Assembly: GCA_026122225.1 (NCBI GenBank)
Contig: JANEZZ010001551.1
Location: forward strand, 1,594,001-1,658,000
Direction of reading: 5' to 3'
Source of the DNA: Heloderma charlesbogerti
Lineage: Eukaryota > Chordata > Lepidosauria > Squamata > Helodermatidae
DNA: 64,000 nucleotides
Shown here: positions 45,647 through 56,280 of the stretch, in pieces
Numbering within the stretch: the stretch's first letter is position 1
Layout of the letters: each line of letters opens with the position of its first letter
The notes under the pieces: model-generated
The model's database searches: none
What the model was told of the DNA's origin: nothing
Seen by the model: only the letters and a program-made list of their open reading frames with translations
Position numbers and translations under genes: made by a program

Positions 45647-46239
45647 TAGGGGTGCGCAACATTTTTGCCTCCAAGGGCTGCATCCAGTGTTGGATGTGGG
45701 GCCAAGGGCCACATGTTCGTATGTGACTGCACACACCTACACAGATGTACACACAAACATACCCACTCTACACCCTACATACATACACCCCCACAGACAT
45801 ACACACATTTCCTCCTCCACAGATATACATACACACTCCCCCCATAGACATACACACACAGTTCACCCACACAGACATATAAGCACCCCACCACCACCAC
45901 CACCACAGACATACACACTCATAAACCCTCCCTGCATGCTGGGACCTAAGGATTGCTGGGAGCTGGGAGAAACTTTCACCTCTCCCATCCCCGCCCCCAG
46001 GCCATGGCTCTGCCACTTTCACTTCTCCCAGCCCCCAGCAATCTCCAGTGAGATCACTGTTTCTCTGTCACTACTAGCAGCAGAAAAATAACACTCTTGC
46101 AGGCAAACCTTAACCCATCCAGCAAGATTGCTGGTGATCAGCTGGGCTGCGAGGGAAAGTGGGTGGAGGCCCTATGTCTCTGATGGCCCTAGACGGGCAG
46201 CTAAGGGCTGCATGCAGGCTGCAGGTTGTGCATCCCTGG
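45647..46239. mobile_element. hAT-like nonautonomous element with an internal minisatellite
   Basis: The left end TAGGGGTGCGCAACATT and the inverted right end CCAGGGATGCACAACCT are hAT-like. Flanking 8-mers GTTAACTT and GTTATCAT agree at 6 of 8. GGGCTGCATCCAGTG and GGGCTGCATGCAGG occur near the two ends. Confidence 0.55.
45720..45925 (+). repeat. ACACA/CAGACATACACAC minisatellite
   Basis: Imperfect repeats of a CACAGACATACACACNN-type unit interspersed with CCCC, ending in a (CCA) run at about 45887-45904. It lies inside the hAT-like element and gives long but meaningless open frames. Confidence 0.8.
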
Positions 46240-49210
46240 TTATCATCCGCAAGTGTTTATAAGGCTGCAATCATGAAATACTTAACAGTAAGCCCTACTG
46301 AACACATTAAAACTTACCTCCAAGTTAATATGCTTAGGACTGGTCTGTAGGTTGAACTGTCTGAGGAGCTTGCTATTTTGGTCACTCAAAAGAAGTAGGA
46401 CTTCTCAAGAATCTCACATATGAATTCCACCTTCCCTCAAGGGATCTCAGGATGCCATATATTAAATTATCTCATTTTATCCACACAAAAATCCATTGAG
46501 AAAAGTAGCCCTGTGAGACCTTAAATTGCCAGTCTCCACCCCAGGAGCTTCATAGCTGAGTCCAAGTCCATATCTCTATACACTCGCACTTCGTGCTCTG
46601 TTTGTACATGAATTAAACCATCCAGACCATGGTAAACACAACTTTCTCACTCTAACCTGCTATTTTTTAAATTTAGCCTTGAGGTCAGTGTTGAGACAAT
46701 GATGATAATGTTGTTGGGGATCTTTGAACAATGCCCCCCCCCCCCAGGGGGAATTTCTTTCAAGTTTTTATGCCATACTGACATAGTAAATTACTGTTTG
46801 CAGCCAAATGAAGCAGCGTAAGGCTAAGCAATATTGTCCCTTGTTGAAGAATGGTAAGCAGCATTTTGTGATCATGCCGAAAGCTTTAACACTAAACGCA
46901 GAGTGGTAACAGAAAATGAGTTGACAGGTCTCAGTGACTGCTGTCATGCAGCAAATGTTAAACCAGTTCTCATGATCATTTCCCTGATGCAGCCTTTAAT
47001 AAATGCAAACCTTCATTTTAATAATGACCTTTAGTAATGTGAGCCTTGATCCGTCGAGATGCCGTTCACTTGCGATGCATCTCCAAATCCCCTTTTTTAT
47101 GCATTTGAAATCAACACACGCTTGCTCTGAATTTATGCATGTGCGTAGAAGGAGATGTAATTTACACACATCTGTTCAAATATGCATTTCAGATAAACTT
47201 GGTGCTGGTTCTCATAATGTGGCTGAGGTTTTGACGTGTATTATATCCCCAAAGTACACACCAGATGGTATTTATTAGAGATTTTATGGAAACGAAGTTT
47301 AAGGATGTTGAGCTTTTGTCCTAAGTCTCTCATTTTAAAGTCATAAAACAGTAATGATCTGAAGCTATAAATCTTTAATGAAGTTTTGTACAAGGTTTCA
47401 TTTGTATGGGAAGTGTATACTGTTTAAAGCTAAGTAAGCCTGAGCAGGGGTCCCGACTGAAATTATTCCTTCAAGGAAATCAGTGATGAAAAGTAGGCGC
47501 AAGACACATTTAGACTGTGTCTGCTTGCTGAGGAAACCACCTACAGGAGCCTGTGCTACTGCCATGGAAACCAAAGACGGCTTTGGTTTGTTTCACCAGC
47601 ATACACTTTAAGGCGGAGAATTATGTTAGATATTTTTAAATGCACCTTTATGTTGATGAGCTCCAAAGGAAAAAGCCACAGAAAGTTGAAAGATCCCAGT
47701 TTGTAATCCCATGTAAAGCTGGTTTGTCCAGTCATTTTTCCTATTAAGAAAAGCTTCGAAGAACAATCATTGCTCCCTGTTTTGTAATAGTGGTAGTGTA
47801 TTAATATTTAACTTTTATTTAGATACAGAAGTGGCATACAGTGGGTACAGACTAAGAATGGCCAGTTCTGTACCATCTGCTAAATGCTTTGGGGTGGGTT
47901 TTTTTGGTGAAGGAATCCAAGTTTAGAAAGAGTGTATACTTTCAGCCCCATTGCATCATCCCGAGGTGTGATAAAATTGTCTTTACCTCTATGCTACATT
48001 ATCACCTTGTTCCTGTAACTACTTGGCTGGATTTTACTACTTGTTTTACCACACGTCTTCACATAATGGATGATAAAATTCTTCCTACTCCTTGGTGAGA
48101 TGATAATATAGACAGCAAGAGCTTACTAACTGATTACATGCATACTGCAGCACGTTATTAGGTGATAAATGACTTGAAATGTTCTTTTGCACCATCAAAT
48201 AAACAATGTTGCTGGAAAGTTAGGCCAGTATTGCAGACAGATTGACACAAATGATTATGGACAACATGCTAGACGTTTGAGCTAAATAAATTGTGATTAA
48301 AATGAAGATCTTCCATTAGTGTTGGCTTGTGCATGTGACTGTGTGTGTGTTTAATCTCAGGTTGCTGCAGGTTTTGCCGATTTATGTGCTCTGTATCCCA
48401 GTTCCACCAGAATTTGTCAAAGGTTAAGTCAGGTGAGAGAAGGTCAACAAGAAAGTAGATGAGGAAAGACTTCTGTCTGGGAATTAGGTAGCAGAGTGCC
48501 CCAAGAGTTGAAAGGGGAAGAGATGAAAAATACAACAACAACTTACTATGGTTCAAAACTCTAATTTGGAAAGAGGGGTGGCACCTCATAGCACCCAAGC
48601 CATAGGTACTGTGACTCCCTTGTGCCTCCTTCTGGCATACAAAGCAGTGGAAACAATCCAAATGCAGTTTTTAAAAGCCTGAAATATGTATTTGCATTTT
48701 AAAATATTCACTGTTCATAGAGTTATATAGAATGTTGTCATTACAGACTTTTAAAGGAAAATACAACAGACAGTATAAAGTCTTGTTATACTTTGGTGAA
48801 AATAGAGCGCAAGGGAAGCAGTGTGTAAGACAAGCTACAATAATGTCATCCCCTTACAGAAAACATTTGAAAATATATGAAACGATGTAATTGTGAAGCA
48901 CAGGTAACATGTACATGAATAAAAAATGTTAGCGGGTATCCTGCCAGTGTAGTCTCCTGCTGATGTATTTATTGGAAGTATAAATACAATCGACAGATAC
49001 ATTTATAAGAGAGCATACAAGTAAAATATAAAATGTCTCCCTTAAACTGAATTTATATGTCATTTTTCAATGTAGATGGTTTTATGATCCTGCAAATTGT
49101 TTTATGACATGGTGTTATAGTGTCCAGAAGTAGTTTGCATTTAGGGTTTTTTCTTAGAGACGTGGCTTCTAAACATGCTTGTATCCTCCCCCTGTACCGC
49201 CCCCACATTT

Positions 49211-49222
49211 ACTTAGTATGCT
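49211..49222. repeat. Target-site duplication of BovB copy 2 (left)
   Basis: ACTTAGTATGCT, repeated perfectly at 52447-52458. Confidence 0.95.
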
Positions 49223-52200
49223 TGTTGTTGTTGTTGTTCAGTCGTTCAGTCGTGTCCGACTCTTCGTGACCCCATGGACCATAGCACGCCAGGCCTTCCT
49301 GTCCTGCGCTCTCTCCCGGAGCGTGCTCAAGTTCATATTCATTGCATCCGTGATGCTATCTAGCCATCTCATCCTCTGCCGTCCCCTTCTCCTTTTGCCT
49401 TCAGTCTTTCCCAGCATCAGGGTCTTTTCCAGGGAGTTTTCTCTTCGCATTAGGTGGCCAGAATATTGGAGCTTCAGCTTCAGTATCTGTCCTTCGAAGG
49501 AGCACTCAGGGTTGATTTCCTTTAGGATGGACTGATTTGACCTCCTTGCAGTCCAGGGGACTCGTAAGAGTCTTCTCCAGCACCACAGTTCGAAAGCATC
49601 AATTCTTCGGCGCTCAGCCTTCCTTATAGTCCAGCTCTCACAGCCATACATTACTACTGGGAAAACCAGAGCTTTGATTAGACGGACCTTTGTCGGCAAG
49701 GTGATGTCTCTGCTTCTTACTATGCTGTCTAGGTTGGCCATAGCTTTCCTCCCAAGGAGCAAGCGTCTTTTAATTTCATGGCTACAGTCACCGTCTGCGG
49801 TGATCTTGGAGCCCAAGAAAGTAAAATCTGTCACTGCTTCCATTTCTTCCCCTTCTATATGCCAGGAAGTGATGGGGCCAGATGCCATGATCTTCGTTTT
49901 TTTAATGTTGAGTTTCAAACCAGCTTTTGCACTCTCCTCTTTCACCCTCAACAAGAGGCTCTTTAGATCCTCTTCGCTTTCTCCCATTAGGGTGGTATCG
50001 TCTGCATATCGGAGGTTGTTGATAATTCTCCCAGCAATCTTAATTCCGACCTCTGATTCATCCAACCCGGCATTTCTCATGATGTACTCTGCATATAAGT
50101 TAAATAAGCAGGGTGACAATATGCAGCCTTGTCGTACTCCTTTCCCAATTTTGAACCAAGCGGTTGTTCCATGTCTGGTTCTTACTGTTGCTTCTTGACC
50201 CTCGTACAGGTTTCTCAGGAGACAGGTAAGGTGGTCTGGTACTCCCATCACTTTAAGAATTTGCCACAGTTTGTTGTGATCCACACAATCAAAGGCTTTA
50301 GCGTAGTCAATGAAGCAGAAATAGACGTTTTTCTGGAATTCTCTTGCTTTCTCCATGATGCAGCGAATGTTGGCGATTTGATCTCTAGTTCCTCTGCCTC
50401 TTCGAAACCCAGCTTGTACTTCCGGTAGTTCTCGGTTCGCATACTGCTGAAGCCTAGCTTGTAGGATTTTGAGCATCACCTTGCTGGCATGTGAAATGAG
50501 CGCAATGGTGTGGTAGTTTGAACACTCTTTGGCGTTGCCCTTCTTTGGAATTGGAATGTAAACTGACCTTTTCCAGTCTTGTGGCCACTGTTGAGTGTTC
50601 CAGATTTGTTGGCATATTGAGTGCAGCACTTTAACAGCATCATCTTTTAGGATTTTAAATAGCTCGGCTGGAATACTGTCATCTCCGCTAGCTTTGTTGT
50701 TACTAATGCTTCCTAAGGCCCACTTGACTTCACTCTCGAGGATGTCCGGCTCAAGTTCAGTGACCGCACTGTCATGGCTATCAGGGACATTCAGATCTTT
50801 CCTGTATAGTTCTTCTGTGTATTCTTGCCACCTCTTCTTAATCTCATCTGCTTCTCTTAGGTCCCTGCCTTCTTTGTCCTTTATCATGCCCGTCTTTGCA
50901 CAAAACGTTCCCTTGAGATCTCCAATTTTCTTGAAGAGATCTCTAGTCTTTCCCATTCTGTTGTTTTCCTCGATTTCTTTGCATTGTTCATTTAAGAAGG
51001 CCTTCTTGTCTCTCCTTGCTATTCTCTGGAACTCTGCATTCAGTTGGGTATATCTTCCCCTTTCTCCCTTGCTTTTCGCTTCCCTTCTTTCGTGAGCTAC
51101 TTGTAAAGCCTCATCAGACAGCCACTTTGCTTTCTTGCATTTCTTTTTCTTTGGGATGGATTGAGTTGCTGCCTCCTGAACAATGTTACGGACCTCCGTC
51201 CATAGTTCCTCAGGCACTCTGTCTATCAGGTCTAATCCCTGAAATCTATTCGTCACCTCCACTGTATATTCATAAGGGATATGATTTAGGTCATACCTGA
51301 ACGGTTTAGTGGTTTTCCCGACGTTCTTCAATTTAAGCCGAAATTTTGCAAGAAGCAGCTCATGATCTGAGCCACAGTCAGCTCCAGGTCTTGTTTTTAC
51401 TGACTGTATGGAGCTTCTCCATCTTTGGCTGCAAAGGACATAATCAATTTGATTTCGATATTGACCATCTGGTGACGTCCATGTGTAGAGTCGCCTCTTG
51501 TGCTGTTGGAAAAGGGTGTTTGCTATGATCAGCATGTTCTCTTGGCAAAACTCTATTAGCTTTTGTCCTGCTTCATTTTGTACACCAAGGCCATGCCTGC
51601 CTGTTATCCCGGTGATTTCTTGACTTCCTACTTTAGCATTCCAATCCCCTATGATGAAGAAGACATCTTTTTTTGGTGTTAGTTCTAGAAGGTGTTGTAG
51701 GTCTTCATAGAACCGATCAACCTCAGCTTCTTCGGCCTCAGTGGTTGGGGCATAGACTTGAATTACTGTGATGTTGAATGGTTTGCCTTGGATTCGTACT
51801 GAGATCATTCTATCATTTTTAAGATTGTACCCCAGTACTGCTTTTCCCACCCTTTTGTTGACTATGAGTGCTACTCCATTTCTTCTCAGGGATTCTTGCC
51901 CACAATAGTAGATATGATGGTCACCTGAATTAAATTCTCCCATGCCTGTCCATTTTAGTTCGCTGATTCCCAAGATGTCGATGTTCAATCTTGCCATCTC
52001 ATGTTTGACCACCTCCAGCTTACCTTGATTCATTGATCTGACATTCCAGGTTCCTAAACAATATTGTTCTTTACAGCATCGGATTTTCTTTTCACCACCA
52101 GACACATCCACAGCTGAGTGTCCTTTCGGCTTTGGCCCAGCCGCTTCACTCTTTCTGGCACTACTTGGAAATACCCTCTGCTCTTCCCCAGTAGCATATT

Positions 52201-52446
52201 GGACACCTTCTGACCTGAGGGGCTCATATTCCGGCGTCATCTCTTTTAGCCTTGTGATACGTTCCATGGGGTTTTCTTGGCAAGAATACTGGAGTGGGTT
52301 GCCATTTCCTTCTCCGGTGGACCACATTTTGTCAGAACTCTCTGCCATGACCTGTCCGTCTTGGGTGGCCCTGCACGGCATAGCTTATGGCTTCACTGAG
52401 TTACGCAAGCCCCTTCGCCACAACAAGGCAGTGATCCATGAAGGGG
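49223..52446 (-). mobile_element. Full-length BovB LINE, copy 2, 12-bp TSD, open ORF
   Basis: A 3224-bp element, one base shorter than copy 1. On the minus strand it starts CCCCTTCATGGATCACTGCC and ends in AACAACAACAACAAG. The 12-bp TSD is perfect. Complete ends, a perfect TSD and an uninterrupted frame mark it as young. Confidence 0.96.
49238..52381 (-). CDS. BovB ORF2: APE endonuclease and reverse transcriptase, 1047 codons, uninterrupted
   Basis: Endonuclease: LGTWNVRSMN (about 109), E141 in ISELKW, GDWNAK (245-250), NQIDY (D313) and GSDH (337-340), the complete APE-type set. A lysine-rich linker lies at about 409-420. RT: FIDYAKAFD (D692), RQGCILSPCLFN (750-761) and RYADDTTLM (YADD 792-795). 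The C terminus has MYGCESWTIRKAE and ends KSRTRLND. RTE elements nick DNA and copy their RNA at the nick, and such proteins can also serve SINEs. Oddity: NYHTIALIS (about 622) has H where copy 1 has R in a conserved RT motif (CGC to CAC), so an open frame does not prove activity. Start: the first ATG of the frame, MPCRATQDGQ, is shared with copies 1 and 3. Confidence 0.95.
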   Translation of the reverse strand: MPCRATQDGQVMAESSDKMWSTGEGNGNPLQYSCQENPMERITRLKEMTPEYEPLRSEGVQYATGEEQRVFPSSARKSEAAGPKPKGHSAVDVSGGEKKIRCCKEQYCLGTWNVRSMNQGKLEVVKHEMARLNIDILGISELKWTGMGEFNSGDHHIYYCGQESLRRNGVALIVNKRVGKAVLGYNLKNDRMISVRIQGKPFNITVIQVYAPTTEAEEAEVDRFYEDLQHLLELTPKKDVFFIIGDWNAKVGSQEITGITGRHGLGVQNEAGQKLIEFCQENMLIIANTLFQQHKRRLYTWTSPDGQYRNQIDYVLCSQRWRSSIQSVKTRPGADCGSDHELLLAKFRLKLKNVGKTTKPFRYDLNHIPYEYTVEVTNRFQGLDLIDRVPEELWTEVRNIVQEAATQSIPKKKKCKKAKWLSDEALQVAHERREAKSKGERGRYTQLNAEFQRIARRDKKAFLNEQCKEIEENNRMGKTRDLFKKIGDLKGTFCAKTGMIKDKEGRDLREADEIKKRWQEYTEELYRKDLNVPDSHDSAVTELEPDILESEVKWALGSISNNKASGDDSIPAELFKILKDDAVKVLHSICQQIWNTQQWPQDWKRSVYIPIPKKGNAKECSNYHTIALISHASKVMLKILQARLQQYANRELPEVQAGFRRGRGTRDQIANIRCIMEKAREFQKNVYFCFIDYAKAFDCVDHNKLWQILKVMGVPDHLTCLLRNLYEGQEATVRTRHGTTAWFKIGKGVRQGCILSPCLFNLYAEYIMRNAGLDESEVGIKIAGRIINNLRYADDTTLMGESEEDLKSLLLRVKEESAKAGLKLNIKKTKIMASGPITSWHIEGEEMEAVTDFTFLGSKITADGDCSHEIKRRLLLGRKAMANLDSIVRSRDITLPTKVRLIKALVFPVVMYGCESWTIRKAERRRIDAFELWCWRRLLRVPWTARRSNQSILKEINPECSFEGQILKLKLQYSGHLMRRENSLEKTLMLGKTEGKRRRGRQRMRWLDSITDAMNMNLSTLRERAQDRKAWRAMVHGVTKSRTRLND

Positions 52447-52504
52447 ACTTAGTATGCTACATGATGTGATAACAAAACCATACATTATGTCTCTATAACT
52501 TTTG

Positions 52505-52585
52505 GTATTGTATCCAGTGTTAGTCTAACTTAAGTCCCATTCATTTCAGTGGGTCTATTCTAAGTAAGACTAACACTGGATAAAA
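52505..52585. mobile_element. Short fold-back MITE (ATCCAGTGTTAGTCT ends)
   Basis: ATCCAGTGTTAGTCTAACTTA at the left mirrors CTAAGTAAGACTAACACTGGAT at the right, around CCCATTCATTTCAGTGGGT. It is nearly perfect as a hairpin. Confidence 0.65.
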
Positions 52586-53148
52586 CTCATGATTCATACC
52601 CTCCAAAATGGGGACACTCATGCATACTTGTATTCTCTCCCCAAGAATGACTTCCTGAATATTTCTGTCCCCATCCTATATGGCACCACCATCTGAGGAC
52701 CATTTGTGTGGAAGGAAGCAGTCCATTAAGATGACCTGTCCCACACAGTTTAGGGCTGTAAAGGTCAAACCCAGCACTTTTAATTGGACACATTGATTAA
52801 CACAGGCAGCTGCATCAGAGATACAGCTCTAGTTGCATCTGATTTGTAAACAAAATAGGACAGGAGGAGAAGCAGGTTTGTGACACAGCGGGGATGGCCT
52901 TGTGTGCACTGGGAGGAATTCATGAAACATTTGACAACATTGAACAGAAGCATAATGCTGACTTTTCTAATGTTCTTGTCTACAGAACTTTCATAAACTT
53001 AAATAAAATAAATTAAATTAAATGTATACAAAAGCTACACTTAGCTTGAACGGTTTGCAACTTGTGACTGTATGTTGTTCAAAATGCAAACACTTTACTG
53101 CTCATCTTTTGAAATAACAGTTTTAGAGTTGCTAATTCTAATGCATTT

Positions 53149-53253
53149 CAGGTGCAATCCTATGCACGTTTAGAAAGAAAAAAGTTCTACATGACTGGGG
53201 CATGCTGGGAGTTGATGGAGTTTTCTGTCTAAAGATGCTTTGGATTGCACCCT
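53149..53253. mobile_element. Fold-back MITE (GGTGCAATCC ends)
   Basis: The left end GGTGCAATCCTATGCACG and the inverted right end GGTGCAATCCAAAGCATC continue pairing through TTTAGA.AGAAAA. The ends are like those of 1586. Confidence 0.6.
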
Positions 53254-54371
53254 TAATGTCTGTAGTACATCTGAAGCCAAGGGACAGCTCTTCCAAATTA
53301 CAAAATATATATCCTGCAAATATAAAACGAGCATGTCAGGCAAAAAGCTACGCTACATTTCTATGCACAGGGTAAATTTCACTGCATAATGTTTGGTGTT
53401 GCAGCTGAGGATACAATAGTCAAATATTGTAAATTGCTTATTCTTCTGGTGGGGGAATCATGTTTAATTTCTGCAGTCAAGATAGGGAGGATGTTGGAGC
53501 AATTGCATTTTCTCTTACATGGGCTACTAATTCTGTACTCCTTTTTTACTTTTAAAAATGTATTTATTAATGTTGTCTATAAGAATGTTAGGGAAAGCAG
53601 AGGGCACTTTCAAGATTTAGGTCAGACCTGTTTGATTAGGTTGGAATTAAGTTCTATTATCGAATTAAATCTGTTCCTTAACTGGTTTTCATTTTGTTTG
53701 GAATAACTCTATTTAGAAAAAATGAGTTTGAAGTGACCATATTATTACCAACAGGAAATTTGGACACATACTGGCTAGGTTTGGGGTTTTTTTTTTAATT
53801 ATTCCATGAGGAGAGGAATTTGTTAGTTGTGTGGAACACATGTCATGGACATTTAACTGATTTTAGCCTGAGCATGACTGATACTTACCATTCACGTTCC
53901 CATAGAAACTGAAAAACACACATGAAGTGGATGACATTGCCACCACTGTAGTTGTTACATCCTTTTGCTGTTGCCAGCTGTGTCATTAAAATGACTGGTA
54001 TAACTAAACTATAACTGCTTTTTGTCAAATGTACTACATATCTTATTAATCGTTAAGATGTCAGACAGCGCTACTTGCCATTCATTTGTAGACTAATATT
54101 GTTTGCCTCATTTAAGTCTGCCAGAGATGCAAATCTTGCCCATATGAGGCAAGAACAGAATTCAGAATTTCTCTATATTATCGTTTTGAAATACCAATAC
54201 ATGCAGGTCCTGGAAGTACATTAATACATATTTAGTGCATATGCTTGGATGTGCTGGTATTGCAGTGATCACCCACATCTCCCTGGCAGTTCACACCCTA
54301 GAACGAGATCAGCCCAGTATTCAACATGCCATCCACACAACAGCTTGCCAGCTGGGATGGGAAAGTATCAT

Positions 54372-54667
54372 TGGCCACATTCATACATAACAGTAAGCCA
54401 GAATTGCTAGCTTATCTTGGCTTCCTGTGAACAAGCAGCATTGCTCCAACTTAGCTCCTACCTTTGCGCAAGTGGATAAAACTAATCAGGAAGAGATAGC
54501 TTATTGTGATGTCTGAAGCTGGGATCCTGGTTTGTTACTCCCATAAAGCAAGGGTTTGTAAGCCAACAACAAACTTTAGGTTGTTGCTGGCTTATGAACC
54601 CTGGCTTCTTTCACAGTAAATCAGGATAAGCCAACAATTCTGGCTTATCTATATGCGGACATAGCCA
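54372..54667. mobile_element. Possible nonautonomous DNA transposon just upstream of an exon
   Basis: The left end GGCCACATTCATACATAAC and the inverted right end GGCTATGTCCGCATATAG share spacing. AAGCCAGAATTG follows both ends, in opposite orientation. The element ends about 190 bases before the 54854 exon. Confidence 0.55.
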
Positions 54668-54853
54668 TTGTTTTCCAGTACATTTCCCAAGAGTCTGGTT
54701 TAATAGTCAAGTGTTAGACTGGTAGCGCTGGAAACTGCCATATTGAAATCCATGAGCTATCGTAGTCTAGTTGGCCATCATATTCTTGCCCTGAGGGAAG
54801 AAGCTAATATGTCCAGTCTTCAATTTAACACTTTTTGTTTTCATTCATTTCAG

Positions 54854-55034
54854 AGTGCCTGGAATAACAATTGCTACAGACATCATTTGTGGGTTTCCAG
54901 GGGAAACAGATGAAGATTTTCAAGAAACCATGAAGCTTGTAGAAGAGTATAAGTTTCCAAGTCTTTTTATTAACCAGTTTTACCCACGCCCTGGGACTCC
55001 TGCTGCTAAAATGCATCAAGTTCCAGCCCAAGTA
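54854..55034 (+). CDS. CDKAL1: CDKAL1 coding exon (radical SAM domain part 2)
   Basis: With the two bases carried over it encodes [18 protein letters not shown].. to ..[16 protein letters not shown].. and QVPAQV, 61 codons. The [16 protein letters not shown] strand-loop and the [10 protein letters not shown] motif are hallmarks of the MiaB/CDKAL1 methylthiotransferase family at the end of the radical SAM barrel. The acceptor CATTTCAG/A and donor GTA/GTAAGA at 55035 are good matches. The exon ends in phase 0. GTA-GTA is repeated at the border, so GTAGTAAGA could be cut one triplet later in theory, but only the first cut gives the family's QVKKQR junction. Confidence 0.97.
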
Positions 55035-55959
55035 GTAAGAGGGTTTTTTTCCTATTCTGAAAGATATAACATTATATGTGATATAATATATATTACAATG
55101 GGAACTAGTTTTTTTACCTATGAGTTTTATTTTGCATGAGATTGAAGGTGGAATGATTCATGCTTAGTTTTATTGGTCTCATTCAATTCAGAGTTTTGTT
55201 AAAATATCTTACTATTACTGAATATGCTGTCAGATTTAAAGTTTACATGAAATACAGTTTATTAATTAGCCCATAATCAGACTTTGATGGGCTTGATTAT
55301 GGTTATTTGGTTATTAATAAAAAATCTGGTTATTTTTGCTTAACCAGATTCATAAAATTGTGATGCAAATCAGAGCAGGGGGAAAAGAGAGACAGATGAT
55401 GCAGGGAAAGGAAGGAAGGAACTTCAGAGTAAGGTGAGAAAGGAGATGTGGGTGGACTGCTTAAGCTTGCCACTTCCTTCCCAATTATCAGATCCTGACT
55501 GATTCTCAGATGTCATCAACTGTTGAAGCATGCAAATCTTTTTCTCGTCACTGGAAGTAATAGTATTTTTGCTCACATTAGCCAGCATACTGCAGGGTGG
55601 ACTCAAATTTACTTTTTACTAAGCAAAGAAATGCTTGCACATTTCTCCTGGTATCTCTGTATGTGAAATTGGCCTGGGTTATCTCTAATCAGTCCTCCAC
55701 AGGACCGTTTTCCCTAGAGCTCTGTTTCAGACATGCATGCACACACACCTAGTTCTTTTGCCTTTCTCCCAACATTCCCTCTCCTTGATCAGCATTCCAT
55801 TTCTTCTGTTTTATCTGTAATCTTCCAGGTTTGAAGCAGCAGGAGTTGCAGTCAAAAGAAATCATGAACAGTAAGCAGAATCTGTAGCAGAGCCCACTTA
55901 CATTTCCCTATGTATGTCATTTGTTTAACTGATGGCATCCCGGGTTCAATCATTGTGGA

Positions 55960-56280
55960 TTTGATCTAGCATTGCATGAATGGAACTTCACTTTTAAAAG
56001 GGGGCTTGCATGCCCCCTCCTCACCACTACAGCCCCCTCCACCCTCCAAAAAGCTATGCCCAAGGGCCAGGGAATCTTGCAGAACAAAGTGGGATGTGAC
56101 TCGACTTGCACAAGATGCCTCCGCCTGAATTATGTGATTCCCCCTTTCCACTGCAGCTTCCTGGGCCACATCTTATGCTGTTCTTGAGGGTCTCCTGACC
56201 TTCAGAAGCTAAAGTGGGAAGGAAGTGGCCGGAAAGCACTCTTGTGTGAGTAGAATTCTATTCACATAACTTTGGATTTA
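55960..56280 (+). repeat. Unclassified interspersed repeat B, copy 2
   Basis: It matches 11770-12140 in word order (GGAACTTCACTTTTA, TGCCCCCTCC, AAAAAGCTATGCCC, CAGAACAAAGTGGGATG). It helps define the family, whose class remains open. Confidence 0.45.

Larger units (their letters stand above)
15587..54853 (+). other. CDKAL1: CDKAL1 intron of 39.3 kb
   Basis: It runs from donor GTAAGT to acceptor TTCATTCATTTCAG. It carries most of the large mobile elements of the window. Stretches with nothing I recognise: 15587-16880, 17341-18943, 23181-23487, 25866-26640, 26920-27740, 28041-28550, 28680-29110, 29210-29870, 29995-30680, 31741-32590, 38390-39230, 46240-49210 and 53255-54370. Among these, 31860-32330 and 48700-49060 are strongly AT-rich. 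Confidence 0.9.

Noticed and set aside
45567..46091. 174-codon open frame rich in H, T and P
   Set aside because: It is produced by the ACACA/CAGACATAC minisatellite inside a hAT-like element; the reverse frame is open for the same reason.
49674..50198. 174-residue open frames antisense to the BovB RT, seen in all three copies (also 36502-37026 and 63206-63730)
   Set aside because: They mirror the coding strand codon by codon and recur only because the BovB copies are near-identical. No independent start context or domain.
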